Positions 45,918 through 54,963 are shown, counted from the stretch's first letter. The stretch: 64,000 nt of DNA from Lentisphaerae bacterium WC36 (GCA_020683205.1 CP085689.1:2108001-2172000), one strand, 5' to 3'. A program made the numbers and translations. The notes: generated by a model from the sequence alone, not told the origin.

Positions 45918-47372
45918 TTAAAAAGAAACTTCTATATTAAAATTTTTAGCAATAGCTTTACCTAAATCGTGATCAATATTATAAAATAACTCAACTGTAC
46001 GAATTAAAATATCGTTATCAGTAACACCTTTTAAATGTTCAATGACATTTTCTTGAAAGTTATGCTGTTCTTTTAAAGTCATCACATTGGCATATAGATC
46101 GTGAGCCTGAGAAAAATCGTCAACTTCAAATTTTCGCTCCTTAATACAATGAGGCGGTTCAATAGCATGTGTTGAAGTCTTATCTTCACTAATTTCAGCC
46201 ATACTATTTGGGTAATAATTAACTCCTACAGGATGAATACTTTGATGACGATGTACGCCATTTTGACTATAATTATGAACTCCTTCAACATTTTTGGGAT
46301 GATTAATAGGAATTTGTATGTAATTAGGTCCAAGGCGATGCAAATGAGCATCTTGATAAGCAAATAATCGTCCTTGTAATAATGGATCTGGCGATGGAGC
46401 AATTCCTGCTACAAAGTTTGCTGGAGAAAAAGCTGCTTGTTCGACTTCACAAAAATAATCTTCAACATTGCGGTTTAAAGTAAATACTCCAAATTCTTGC
46501 AATGGATAATCTTTTTGACTCCATACTTTAGTAATGTCAAAAATATCAAAATCACATTCATCAGCTTCTTCTTGAGTCATTATTTGCACATAACAAGTCC
46601 ATGAAGGATAATTTTTCTCTTTTATAGCATTAAATAAATCTTTTGTTGCACCATCTGGATTTAAATCTGCCATATTTTTTAGATCAGCATTAGTGATATT
46701 ATCAATTCCTTGATTAGTTTTAAAATGATATTTGATCCAAAAATATTCCCCCTTACTATTATACCATTTAAATGTATGCGAACCAAACCCATGCATTTGA
46801 CGATGATTTGCAGGAATACCGCGGTCAGAAAATAAAATTACTACTTGATGTGCAGTTTCAGGATTTAGTGAAATAAAATCCCAAAAAATATTTGCATCAG
46901 GGCAATTTGATTGTGGATTTTTCTTTTGACTGTGAATAAAATCAGGAAATTTAATAGCCTCACGAATGAAAAATATTGGCGTATTGTTACCAACAATATC
47001 GTAATTACCATGTTCGGTATAAAATTTTAAAGCAAAACCGCGAGGATCACGGTCATAATCGCTAGAACCAGAGGGACCTCCAACTGTCGAAAAACGGGCA
47101 AATATATCAGTTTTTTTTCCAACTCTACTTAAAAATTTGGCACAACAATATTTATTCATATTTTTAGTAACTTTAAAATAGCCATGTGCCCCTGCCCCTT
47201 TTGCATGAACTACACGTTCAGGAATTCGTTCACGATTAAATGCGCGCAATTTTTGATGTAAATAAACATCACGAAGTAAAACATCACCAGTTTCTTTTGC
47301 CTTTAATGATGTTTTGTCATTATTAACTGCGACACCATTTTCATTCGTCATAAACGTTTTCTTACTAAACAT
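45918..47372 (-). CDS. katA: Monofunctional haem catalase (clade 3-like KatA)
   Basis: Catalase degrades hydrogen peroxide. The 484-residue size is that of small-subunit catalases. Active-site His56 lies in ERVVHAKGAGAHGYF, the distal Asn in IVGNNTPIFFIR, and the proximal haem-ligand Tyr in RLFAYQDAHLHRLG. The chosen ATG (MFSKKTFMTNENG) matches the usual N-terminus and sits nine bases after GGAG; the frame also has an upstream ATG and TTG. A good sigma70 promoter with a PerR-like box lies upstream. For an organism with an anaerobic ThiH pathway it suggests defence against oxygen exposure. Confidence 0.97.
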   Translation of the reverse strand: MFSKKTFMTNENGVAVNNDKTSLKAKETGDVLLRDVYLHQKLRAFNRERIPERVVHAKGAGAHGYFKVTKNMNKYCCAKFLSRVGKKTDIFARFSTVGGPSGSSDYDRDPRGFALKFYTEHGNYDIVGNNTPIFFIREAIKFPDFIHSQKKNPQSNCPDANIFWDFISLNPETAHQVVILFSDRGIPANHRQMHGFGSHTFKWYNSKGEYFWIKYHFKTNQGIDNITNADLKNMADLNPDGATKDLFNAIKEKNYPSWTCYVQIMTQEEADECDFDIFDITKVWSQKDYPLQEFGVFTLNRNVEDYFCEVEQAAFSPANFVAGIAPSPDPLLQGRLFAYQDAHLHRLGPNYIQIPINHPKNVEGVHNYSQNGVHRHQSIHPVGVNYYPNSMAEISEDKTSTHAIEPPHCIKERKFEVDDFSQAHDLYANVMTLKEQHNFQENVIEHLKGVTDNDILIRTVELFYNIDHDLGKAIAKNFNIEVSF

Positions 47373-47432
47373 TAGCATGATCTCCAAAGTTAAATTTATC
47401 TAATTCTTTTTCAAAAAAAGTTTAAAAGCGCA

Positions 47433-47469
47433 CAATAATAATTATATTATATTTATTAGATTATGTCCA
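47433..47469 (-). promoter_or_regulatory. katA promoter with PerR-like operator over the -10
   Basis: On the minus strand TGGACA (-35, plus-strand 47464-47469) and TATAAT (-10, 47441-47446) are 17 bp apart. A 15-bp site overlapping the -10 (47433-47447) matches the Per box TTATAATNATTATAA at 12 of 14 fixed positions. This is the usual place for peroxide-sensing repression of katA. Chance matches are possible in AT-rich DNA. Confidence 0.5.
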
Positions 47470-47579
47470 CACTTTTACAAAAAGTTTGTAAAATACAAAT
47501 ATGCAGAGTAACTTAATATGTTTATGAATCTAATAACTATAAATTATATGCCAAAAATTTTAAGGTGTTACAGGTGAGT

Positions 47580-48191
47580 ATGTTTCATGAAGTAAACAGG
47601 CAATTTGAAGCTGAAAATGGTAAAAAATTTAATAAAGTCTTAGGTTACGGATTATTATTATTAATAGTTACCAGCGCTATAATATTATATTCATTCCGCT
47701 ATGAAATAAGGCTGTTTTTTTTGTTACACAATAAAAAATTTGATACTGAAATCGCAGTCGCCGCAAAGAAAAACAATATTGACCCATTGTTAATTAAAGC
47801 CGTAATTATAAAGGAAAGTAAATTCAACAAAAATTGTATCGGCGGCGTAGGGGAAATTGGTTTAATGCAAGTTAGACCTGAATTTGCAGCCAAAGATTGG
47901 AGTGATCGCAAAAAACTGCCTCCGCTATCAAAAGGTCAATTAGCAATTCCAGAAATAAACATTGAAGTTGGCTCATGGTACTTAGCTACGCGATTAAAAA
48001 AATGGCAAAAATATGATAAATCGTTAGAGTTAGCATTATGTGAGTATAATGCTGGAATTAAACGAGCGAATCAGTGGAAACCTGCAACTTTTGATGGCGA
48101 AGTTATTCAAAATATCAACATCAAGAGCACAAAAAAATATGTTCAGGATATAATGAGTTATTATCAAAAATTAAAGGAAATGGAGGATTAA
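47580..48191 (+). CDS. Membrane-anchored lytic transglycosylase (SLT/GH23)
   Basis: This enzyme cleaves peptidoglycan glycan strands. The protein (203 residues from this ATG) has one membrane helix (about 20-40) and a GH23 domain with catalytic E79 in AVIIKESKFN, then GEIGLMQVRPEF and LALCEYNAGIKRA. The start is ambiguous: GTG at 47574 has better spacing to AAGGTG, and the frame opens at GTG 47565. It precedes the DUF3047 gene by 7 bp and, further on, the flagellar operon, whose FlgJ lacks a muramidase domain. Confidence 0.85.
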   Translation: MFHEVNRQFEAENGKKFNKVLGYGLLLLIVTSAIILYSFRYEIRLFFLLHNKKFDTEIAVAAKKNNIDPLLIKAVIIKESKFNKNCIGGVGEIGLMQVRPEFAAKDWSDRKKLPPLSKGQLAIPEINIEVGSWYLATRLKKWQKYDKSLELALCEYNAGIKRANQWKPATFDGEVIQNINIKSTKKYVQDIMSYYQKLKEMED

Positions 48192-48198
48192 AAACAAG

Positions 48199-49032
48199 AT
48201 GAAATTTTTATGTTTAATGATTACATTTTGTTTATGTAGTAATTTTTATGGTCAAGAATCTAATAAAAAACTACAACAAAATGATAAAAATATTAAGAAA
48301 AATAGTAATACAATTTCTAAAAAAAATCAATTACCTCAACCAAGCAAAAAGGCTAAATGGATAACAAACTGGAATGATTACACTAAGAAAAAAAACAAAC
48401 TGTTTCCTAAAGATTGGGTTCTCAAAGGAACTAAATGGGGAGTGCCTTCAACTTCATTCTACATCCAAAAAGATCCTCAATGGAAACAAAATGTTTTAGT
48501 TGTTGACGCAGACAAATCAACCTCTACAATTATTTACGACTTGAGTGACAAAGTAGATTTAAAGAAAACACCAATTATGCGTTGGTGCTGGAAAGCTCAG
48601 GAATTACCAGCTAAAGCTGATGGAAGAGTAAAAGGCAAAGATGACCAAGTTTTAGGAATTTATATTGGTACAGGACGCATTAAACAAAAAAGCATTGCAT
48701 ACCGTTGGGAAACTGAAACTCCCAAAGGTCATATTGGCAAAATTAGCTATGGTGGCGGATTTGTAACCGTAAAATGGTTTTGCGTCAATAATAAAGAAGA
48801 TAAAATTCAAAAATGGGTCACCGTTGAACGCAACATCGCAGATGATTACAAAAAAGCATATGGATTTATCCCAAATGATTTTGCGATAACAATTGCAGGA
48901 AATAGTCAATATACTGAAAGTCATGGTGTTGGCATGGTAGCATTTATAGAATTTATTGAAAAACCAACTGTAAAAACGGCTGTTAAAAATACTGAAAAAG
49001 TAGTATCAAAGAAAAAATCATCTAAACTCTGA
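48199..49032 (+). CDS. DUF3047 family secreted protein
   Basis: The 277-residue protein has a signal peptide (1-19), a low-complexity Lys/Asn/Gln linker (20-60) and the DUF3047 domain: MRWCWKAQELPAKADGRVKGKDDQ (two blocks, from about 126) followed by LGIYIGTG and IAYRWETETPKG. The family is exported and of unknown function; the spaced Trp and Asp residues suggest a carbohydrate-binding beta-sandwich. It probably forms an operon with the lytic transglycosylase upstream (AAATGGAGGA RBS) and ends at a terminator. Confidence 0.8.
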   Translation: MKFLCLMITFCLCSNFYGQESNKKLQQNDKNIKKNSNTISKKNQLPQPSKKAKWITNWNDYTKKKNKLFPKDWVLKGTKWGVPSTSFYIQKDPQWKQNVLVVDADKSTSTIIYDLSDKVDLKKTPIMRWCWKAQELPAKADGRVKGKDDQVLGIYIGTGRIKQKSIAYRWETETPKGHIGKISYGGGFVTVKWFCVNNKEDKIQKWVTVERNIADDYKKAYGFIPNDFAITIAGNSQYTESHGVGMVAFIEFIEKPTVKTAVKNTEKVVSKKKSSKL

Positions 49033-49067
49033 GTCATTGATAGATTTACCAAAACAAAAAAAATTTC

Positions 49068-49098
49068 ATCCTCCTAATTTTTTAGGGGGATTTTTTTT
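49068..49098 (+). terminator. Terminator between the DUF3047 gene and the flagellar operon
   Basis: ATCCTCCTAA pairs with TTAGGGGGAT (one G-U pair) around a four-T loop and continues into eight T. The end of the T tract touches the -24 element of the next promoter. Confidence 0.88.
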
Positions 49099-49112
49099 GG
49101 CACAATAATTGC
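49098..49112 (+). promoter_or_regulatory. Sigma54 (-24/-12) promoter of the flgF operon
   Basis: TGGCAC and TTGC are separated by AATAA, so GG (49099-49100) and GC (49111-49112) are exactly 10 bp apart as RpoN requires. Transcription would begin near 49123, 36 bp before the flgF start. No competing sigma70 pair is visible in the gap. Confidence 0.85.
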
Positions 49113-49158
49113 GACTATTTTAAACAAAAAAATAAATGAAAAAAAATGGAAGCAAAAA

Positions 49159-49905
49159 ATGAGCATTGAATCAGTTTACAATACAGTTTCAAGTTTAGAA
49201 GTAGAACAAACTAAACACCGCATTTTGGCAGAAAATATTGCTGCTGCAGATTTGGCTGGCTTTAAGAAAAAATTTATTATTTCGGAGAGTGCATCAGGAA
49301 AAAGTCATGATCTAGCGGGACTAAATCAATCAGAATCAAAAATTGACTTTTCTCAAGGAAACTTAAAATTCACTGAACGTCCACTTGATTTTGCAATTAA
49401 TGGCGAAGGTTTTTTTGAAGTAAAAAACAGCCAAAATCAATCAATGTATACTCGTAATGGAGCATTTTTAATTGATCAAAATCGCCGTTTGGTAACCAAT
49501 GAAGGTTTCACTGTCGAGGGAGATAGTGGTGAAATTATTTTCAATGAAAACGATTCTCTACAAAATATTGAAATTACTGAAGATGGATTAATTAAAGTAT
49601 TAAATACAACTGAAGGGCTTTCTAGTTATCGCATCGCTGGCCGATTAAATGTCGTACAAATAAACAATAAACAAGACTTGCAGCGTTTAACTGGAAATTA
49701 TTTTAATTCAACAGGTAAACTTCAAAAATTCCGAGACGAACAACCTTTCACTGTAAAAAATAAGGCTCTTGAAATGTCAAATGTTAAACCAATTTTTGCA
49801 ATGTCAGAAATGGTTGAAAGTAGCCGAATGTTTGAAACTGGTCAAAAGTTAATGAAAATGCTCGAAGATCGTTACCAAGCTGAACGTCGCAACATGGTTG
49901 AATAA
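49159..49905 (+). CDS. flgF: Flagellar proximal rod protein FlgF-like
   Basis: The 248-residue protein has the rod/hook N-terminal motif (RILAENIAAADLAGFKKKF, where canonical rods read ANNLANxxTxGFK), a central FAINGEGFFEVKN ... YTRNGAFLIDQNRRLVTNEG block, and the C-terminal coiled segment SNVKPIFAMSEMVESSRMFETGQK. It is first in the operon, before flgG, and so is called FlgF. The N-terminal motif is more divergent than in FlgG, and the signature is recognisable but not perfect. Confidence 0.8.
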   Translation: MSIESVYNTVSSLEVEQTKHRILAENIAAADLAGFKKKFIISESASGKSHDLAGLNQSESKIDFSQGNLKFTERPLDFAINGEGFFEVKNSQNQSMYTRNGAFLIDQNRRLVTNEGFTVEGDSGEIIFNENDSLQNIEITEDGLIKVLNTTEGLSSYRIAGRLNVVQINNKQDLQRLTGNYFNSTGKLQKFRDEQPFTVKNKALEMSNVKPIFAMSEMVESSRMFETGQKLMKMLEDRYQAERRNMVE

Positions 49906-49952
49906 ATAATACAAAAAAATAATATAAATATATAAACTTAGGAAAATACGTC

Positions 49953-50732
49953 ATGAACAAAACATTATGGATTGCCGCAACAGGAATGACTGCTCAGCAG
50001 TTGAAAACAGATACAATCGCCAATAATATTGCTAATGCAAGCACAACTGGTTATAAGAAAAGTGTCGCAAATTTTAAAGATTTATTATATGAAACACAGA
50101 AAGAACCAGGCGCATCAACAAACGCAGGTTCTGATTTACCAGTAGGCATTCAAATTGGCTCAGGGGTCGACATTGGCGCAACTAGTAAATTTTTTGGTCA
50201 AGGTTCAGCATTAGATTCTAGTTCTGACCTAGATTTAATGATAAAAGGAGAAGGTTTTTTTCAAGTTGCTTTACCAGACGGAACCAACGCTCTAACTCGT
50301 GACGGTAATTTATACATGAACCAAAATGGTCAAGTAGTGACTTCAGCAGGATACGAAATCGTCGGTTTTCCAAATTTAGATCCACAAGGCTTAAATATTA
50401 CCATTGCTGAAGATGGAACAGTTTCTCAAAACGTCAATGGCGAGATTAATGAAGTTGGTCGTATTCAAATTGCACGCGTTGCAAATCCTGAAGGTCTATC
50501 AAGCGTTGGCGGCAATATTTACATGGAAACTGAAGCAAGCGGTCAAGCTCAACTTGGGAGCCCTGGTGAAAATGGTTATGGTGGAATTGCTCAACATGCA
50601 TTAGAAGGATCTAATGTTGATATTGTTAAAGAAATGGTAGATTTAATCGCTGCCCAAAGAGCTTATGAGTTAAATTCTAAAACAATCAAAAGCGCTGATG
50701 AAATGCTTCAGCAGATTTCAAACTTAAAATAA
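49953..50732 (+). CDS. flgG: Flagellar distal rod protein FlgG
   Basis: FlgG forms the distal rod of the flagellum. The 259-residue protein has ATGMTAQQLKTDTIANNIAN (10-29) with ASTTGYKKSVANF, then GEGFFQVALPDG ... LTRDGNLYMNQNGQVVTSAG and the C-terminus NVDIVKEMVDLIAAQRAYE with NSKTIKSADEML. All are characteristic; the length is normal. Confidence 0.95.
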   Translation: MNKTLWIAATGMTAQQLKTDTIANNIANASTTGYKKSVANFKDLLYETQKEPGASTNAGSDLPVGIQIGSGVDIGATSKFFGQGSALDSSSDLDLMIKGEGFFQVALPDGTNALTRDGNLYMNQNGQVVTSAGYEIVGFPNLDPQGLNITIAEDGTVSQNVNGEINEVGRIQIARVANPEGLSSVGGNIYMETEASGQAQLGSPGENGYGGIAQHALEGSNVDIVKEMVDLIAAQRAYELNSKTIKSADEMLQQISNLK

Positions 50733-50759
50733 TATACTGCATAAAGGAAAACAGACATT

Positions 50760-51731
50760 ATGAAAATCACGATGTGGAGTAAAAAATTTACAACAATAAC
50801 AACGGCATTGTTATGCTTAATGACAATTTCAACTCAACTTTACGCTAAAGTGTTAAATATTAAAAATGTTGTAGCACCTAAAAAAGAGCATGTTGTACTT
50901 AAAGATATTGTTGAAAATTATCAAATTTTAACTGAAGAACAACAAAATTATGTTGTTATGACTTCTCCAACACATCGTGATATTAATATCTCTCTTGATG
51001 AATTAATCGGCAAACTTCAACAATACAAAGACCTACATTCTTTTGAAGTTAACAGCATTAATAACATTAGAGTCAAAAAAGTCAAAAGTTATCTATACTT
51101 GCAACGCACTAAGGATCAATTAATCAAACATCTAAAAAGCAATGCTCCGTGGAGCGACTGGGAAATAGATGTAATTATTGCTCCTAATGACGAATTATTA
51201 ATTGCTCAAACTGGCGCTTTTAACAAAGTTACTTTTTCAAATTATGATATGGAAAATTACGTTGGTAACGTTGCATTTACAGCATCATTTTATGACGAAG
51301 AAAATGATATGATTAACCAGTTCACATTAACACCAAAAATTTTAAAGCGTGAAAAGGTTTGTGTTGCAAAAACTCAACTGGAACGAAATACTCTTATTAA
51401 GGAAAGTGATCTTAAAATGGTTCCAACGTGGGTTGGAAATCAAAAAAAATCATATATTACTGACAAAAATCTCATCATTGGTAAAGAACTTGCGAAGAAA
51501 GTAAGCAGTGGTTCAATCATTAACAACAGTGTTTTATTAAACCCGATGTGCGTTAAGAAAAATCAAATGCTTTGGGTCGAGTTAAATAAAGGAACTTTAA
51601 AAATAAAATTAATGGTAAAAGCTCTTGAAGGAGGTCGTTTAGGCGACACCATTAGAGTCAAAAATAGTTCATCTCAAAAAGTTTTTAACGTTGAATTGAC
51701 GGGCTCAAAACAAGCAGTTGTTAGTTTATAA
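50760..51731 (+). CDS. flgA: Flagellar P-ring assembly chaperone FlgA
   Basis: FlgA assists P-ring formation in the periplasm. The 323-residue protein has a signal peptide (about 1-29), a beta-clip/SAF-like domain (VCVAKTQLERNTLIKESDLKM, about 203-223; then IGKELAKKVSSGSIINNSVL) and the ending LEGGRLGDTIRVKNSSSQKVF, the FlgA C-terminal pattern. Its place next to flgH and flgI supports it. Confidence 0.88.
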   Translation: MKITMWSKKFTTITTALLCLMTISTQLYAKVLNIKNVVAPKKEHVVLKDIVENYQILTEEQQNYVVMTSPTHRDINISLDELIGKLQQYKDLHSFEVNSINNIRVKKVKSYLYLQRTKDQLIKHLKSNAPWSDWEIDVIIAPNDELLIAQTGAFNKVTFSNYDMENYVGNVAFTASFYDEENDMINQFTLTPKILKREKVCVAKTQLERNTLIKESDLKMVPTWVGNQKKSYITDKNLIIGKELAKKVSSGSIINNSVLLNPMCVKKNQMLWVELNKGTLKIKLMVKALEGGRLGDTIRVKNSSSQKVFNVELTGSKQAVVSL

Positions 51732-51794
51732 GTTTAATGTCGAGAATTTAAAATTATAGATGATAAAGACAAGGTAGATAATTGAGGATTATTA

Positions 51795-52547
51795 ATGAAA
51801 ACAAAAATAACAGTAGCTAATCACAGCCAGTTACAATTTAAGAGAAATTTAAAATTTCTTTGTGTAACATTAGTATTTGGGTGCTTTCTTGGTAGCAGTT
51901 CTCTGAATGCAGCGGTTGAAACTAAGAATAGCAATATTACTACAAAAACAGAGAATGCTGTTACCAAAGATGAAGTGAAACTGGCACTAAATATGTACTC
52001 AAATCGCAGAGCTAATCAAGTTGGTGATTTATTGACAATTTCAATCAAAGAATATTTTAATTCAAGTAAAACTGAATCATTCAATACAGAAAAGCAGATT
52101 AAAGCTGATGCTGAGTCGCCATACCTAGGACAAACAGTGAATGCGCACAATATATTCCAGCAGTTAGCAAATAATATTAAACGCTTAACCAGCAATGGTA
52201 ATTTGCCGATTAGTGAATATAAAATTCAAGGAGCTTCGAGTTTTAAAGGTAGCGGAAATGCCACCTCCAATGAGGCATTGAGTTATAAAATAACGGCTCG
52301 AGTTGTAGATAAACTTGATAATGGCATTCTTGTAATTCGTGGTGACCGAAGAGTAGTAATCAGAAATGAATCCATTAGCGTTGTTGTTACAGGCTTAGTG
52401 AGAAACCGAGATATTAACAACGAAAATGAAGTATTATCTGATCGTTTAGCTGATGCTCATGTTTATTACGAAACTAATGGTGAAGTTAGCCGTGGTTCTA
52501 GACCTGGATATTTCTGGAGATTTTTCCAATTCCTAAATCCACTATAA
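51795..52547 (+). CDS. flgH: Flagellar L-ring protein FlgH
   Basis: FlgH forms the outer-membrane ring of the flagellum. The 250-residue protein has an export signal with VFGC (about 34-37) as a candidate lipobox, which would anchor it by a lipid as in other FlgH. MYSNRRANQVGDLLTISIKE (about 72-91), NEALSYKITARVVDKLDNGILVIRGDRRV (two blocks) and VTGLVRNRDI are the family motifs. Confidence 0.9.
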   Translation: MKTKITVANHSQLQFKRNLKFLCVTLVFGCFLGSSSLNAAVETKNSNITTKTENAVTKDEVKLALNMYSNRRANQVGDLLTISIKEYFNSSKTESFNTEKQIKADAESPYLGQTVNAHNIFQQLANNIKRLTSNGNLPISEYKIQGASSFKGSGNATSNEALSYKITARVVDKLDNGILVIRGDRRVVIRNESISVVVTGLVRNRDINNENEVLSDRLADAHVYYETNGEVSRGSRPGYFWRFFQFLNPL

Positions 52548-52566
52548 TTCAGAAACATTTCACACC

Positions 52567-52602
52567 TGAGAGCTGTTTAACAATCGTGTAATTCGGCTCT
52601 CA
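52567..52602. other. Intergenic hairpin between flgH and flgI
   Basis: TGAGAGC and GCTCTCA form a 7-bp inverted repeat with a 22-nt loop and no T tract. It could be an mRNA stability or processing element in the operon. Confidence 0.35.
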
Positions 52603-52663
52603 AAATAGCAAAAATAAAGAAATAAATTAAAAAATTTTAACAATAAAGTTTGTAGTCTAAATC

Positions 52664-53917
52664 ATGAAAATCAATTATCAAAAAATCATTGAATATTACC
52701 AAAATAAAAGTAGTTTTACTAAAAAACTAATTGCCGTTGGTTTATTATTTTCGCAAACAATGCTTTCAACAGCAAACTTACACGCTGCTGAGACAAAAGC
52801 AACTAACAATCAAAAAAATAATAACACAACCCAGCAAGCGAACAATAATAACAATACTGAAATCCAAGGTATCAAAGTAAGAATCAAAGACGTTTCACGT
52901 TTACAAGGCGAAGAAACTTATGAATTAACTGGATACGGAATTGTTACAGGTCTTCAAGGAACTGGTGACTCTGATAATACTCTAATTCAAAGAACCATGT
53001 CAAATTTACTTAAAAACTTCAATATTTATGTTGAAGAGAGTGATTTAAAACTGCAAAACTCTGCGGCAGTAATGGTTTCGGTAAAAATTTCTGGCAGTCA
53101 CAGCAAAGGTGACTTTGTTACTGCAACTGTATCTGCAATTGGTGATTCAGAATCACTTTATGGTGGTGTTTTAATGATGACGCCGCTTTTAGGACCAGAT
53201 GCAAAAATTTGGGGTGTGGCACAAGGCTCATTAACTATTGGTGGCTATACTTACGGTAGCGCAGAACCAGGTGGCGAGCGCCAAGTTAAAAACGTTCCTA
53301 GCAGTGGTGTTGTTAATAATGGAGTGAAATTAGTCCGTGATATTGGTTTAGATTTAAGTAAACAAGAAGAGTTAGTTTATGTTCTTCACGATCCTGATTA
53401 CACCTCAGCTGTTAATGTTGCAAAGAGTATCAATAAAGCATATCCTGGGACAGCATTAGCGAAAAATGCAGCACAAATTACAGTTCAAGTGCCAAAGAAA
53501 TTTCGTGATGAAAATAACATTATGGGCTTTATTAGTAAAATTGATCAAATGCATTTTACAGCAGATTCAATTGCTAAAATAGTTTTCAATGAACGTACTG
53601 GAACATTAATCATTGGTGAAAATGTTAAAATTTCACACGCTGCAATAAGTCACGGTAATTTATTTATCACAGTAAAAAGTACTTTGGGTGTTATCCAGCC
53701 AAATGCATTCGGTCAAGGAAATACCGAAGTAATCCAAAACCAAAGAACTGATGTTCAAGAAATTCAAGGACAATTGATTGAAATGCAAAAATCAACAACC
53801 GTTAAAGAAGTGGTCAATGGCTTAAATCAACTGGGTGTTAGTGCGAGAGATATTATGGTAATATTCCATGCCCTAAAAGCGGCAGGAGCTCTACATGCAA
53901 AAATTGAAGCAATCTAA
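52664..53917 (+). CDS. flgI: Flagellar P-ring protein FlgI
   Basis: FlgI builds the ring in the peptidoglycan layer. The 417-residue protein starts with a signal peptide (about 1-41), then an Asn/Gln/Thr-rich linker (45-66), and the highly conserved body: VRIKDVSRLQGEETYELTGYG, GTGDSDNTLIQ, VSAIGDSESLYGGVLMMTPL, GERQVKNVPSSGVVNNGV and LNQLGVSARDIMVIFHALKAAGALHA. These are unmistakable for FlgI. Confidence 0.97.
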   Translation: MKINYQKIIEYYQNKSSFTKKLIAVGLLFSQTMLSTANLHAAETKATNNQKNNNTTQQANNNNNTEIQGIKVRIKDVSRLQGEETYELTGYGIVTGLQGTGDSDNTLIQRTMSNLLKNFNIYVEESDLKLQNSAAVMVSVKISGSHSKGDFVTATVSAIGDSESLYGGVLMMTPLLGPDAKIWGVAQGSLTIGGYTYGSAEPGGERQVKNVPSSGVVNNGVKLVRDIGLDLSKQEELVYVLHDPDYTSAVNVAKSINKAYPGTALAKNAAQITVQVPKKFRDENNIMGFISKIDQMHFTADSIAKIVFNERTGTLIIGENVKISHAAISHGNLFITVKSTLGVIQPNAFGQGNTEVIQNQRTDVQEIQGQLIEMQKSTTVKEVVNGLNQLGVSARDIMVIFHALKAAGALHAKIEAI

Positions 53918-53932
53918 TAAGAGGATCAAGAA

Positions 53933-54298
53933 ATGAGTATAGATAGTATTTCAAGTAGCATCATGTTAGATAATTTTAACTATAGTAGTGGCCTTGATAA
54001 TATATTACAAAAAAGTATCGAAAATACAAAAAAAAATAACGAAGTTAATAATATAGACAACACGCCACGAGCTAAACAATTAAAAAAAGCGTGCCAAGAG
54101 TTTGAATCGCTCTTAACCGAAAATATCATGAAACAAGGGCTGAGCTCTGCTAACCAAATTAATAGTGATGAAGAAGAGGAAAATGGCAGTAAAATGTTTA
54201 AGGATTTAGCCAATGAACAGTTAGCTCGCTGTGTTGGTAAAGCTGGAATGTTAAATTTAGCAGAACAGCTTTACGAAGTTGCAAAAAAGAATTTATAA
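53933..54298 (+). CDS. flgJ: Rod-binding protein, FlgJ N-terminal domain only
   Basis: The 121-residue protein corresponds to the rod-cap domain of FlgJ (KKACQEFESLLTENIMKQGL at about 51-70; then MFKDLANEQLARCVGKAGMLNLAEQLYE). The muramidase half present in proteobacterial FlgJ is missing, as in many other phyla, so a separate enzyme must open the wall; the transglycosylase gene at 47580 is a candidate. It starts 15 bp after flgI. Confidence 0.85.
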   Translation: MSIDSISSSIMLDNFNYSSGLDNILQKSIENTKKNNEVNNIDNTPRAKQLKKACQEFESLLTENIMKQGLSSANQINSDEEEENGSKMFKDLANEQLARCVGKAGMLNLAEQLYEVAKKNL

Positions 54299-54349
54299 AA
54301 AGAGAAAATAGAATTGGGCTCCCATAAAAGCCCCACAAAGGAGAAATAA

Positions 54350-54787
54350 ATGGAAAGTTTACCGCATAATTTTCAAGAATTAAGCATGAATATTAAAAAC
54401 ACTGTTGATGAATTAATCGAATCATCTGACAAACTACAAGATGCCATTATTGACCGTGATGTTGAAATTATTAATTCAATTCTAGAATTTCAGCGTAAAA
54501 AATTAATTGAATTTAATAACTTTAATAGCACTTGGGAGCAGCTGGTCATTGCTCCAAACTTGAATTCACCACAGCTAAAAAGTGCAAAGCAACAAATTTG
54601 CAATAAAATTTTAATGTTAAAACAATTCAGCAACCGTAATGCGGCATTAGTAAGAAGCTTTTTATCAATTATTCACAAAGCTATTCAAAACGTTGGCATA
54701 AAACACAATAGTACTTCAAATGTTTATGGCAAACGAGGACGTATTAACCGTCAAGCATCATCATTAATTATTAACCAACTCGGCTAA
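54350..54787 (+). CDS. FlgN-like flagellar export chaperone
   Basis: The 145-residue helical protein ends with IQNVGIKHNSTSNVYGKRGR (two blocks), a feature seen in FlgN-family chaperones (YxxxG near the C-terminus after long helices). FlgN prevents aggregation of the hook-associated proteins FlgK and FlgL. The sequence match is weak; the place after flgJ is the main support. Confidence 0.6.
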   Translation: MESLPHNFQELSMNIKNTVDELIESSDKLQDAIIDRDVEIINSILEFQRKKLIEFNNFNSTWEQLVIAPNLNSPQLKSAKQQICNKILMLKQFSNRNAALVRSFLSIIHKAIQNVGIKHNSTSNVYGKRGRINRQASSLIINQLG

Positions 54788-54807
54788 TAGCATAAGGAAT
54801 CATTATC

Positions 54808-54963
54808 ATGATTAAGAAAAAACAACCACAAAACAAGAAAAATGAACAGAAAAAGATCTTTACGACTTTTTTCACGGATTTAGATTTGCAAATGAAAGGA
54901 TTTGCTCGCGAATTAAAATCTATGAAAGAAGAAGAAGCTCAATCAACTGAAAAAGTTTCATAA
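54808..54963 (+). CDS. Small hydrophilic protein at the end of the flagellar operon
   Basis: An ORF of 51 codons follows the FlgN-like gene by 20 bp with AAGGAA as RBS. The product is rich in Lys and Gln at the start (MIKKKQPQNKKNEQKK) and may form a helix (FFTDLDLQMKGFARELKSM). It is not recognised. The place in the operon and the RBS favour a real gene. Confidence 0.5.
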   Translation: MIKKKQPQNKKNEQKKIFTTFFTDLDLQMKGFARELKSMKEEEAQSTEKVS

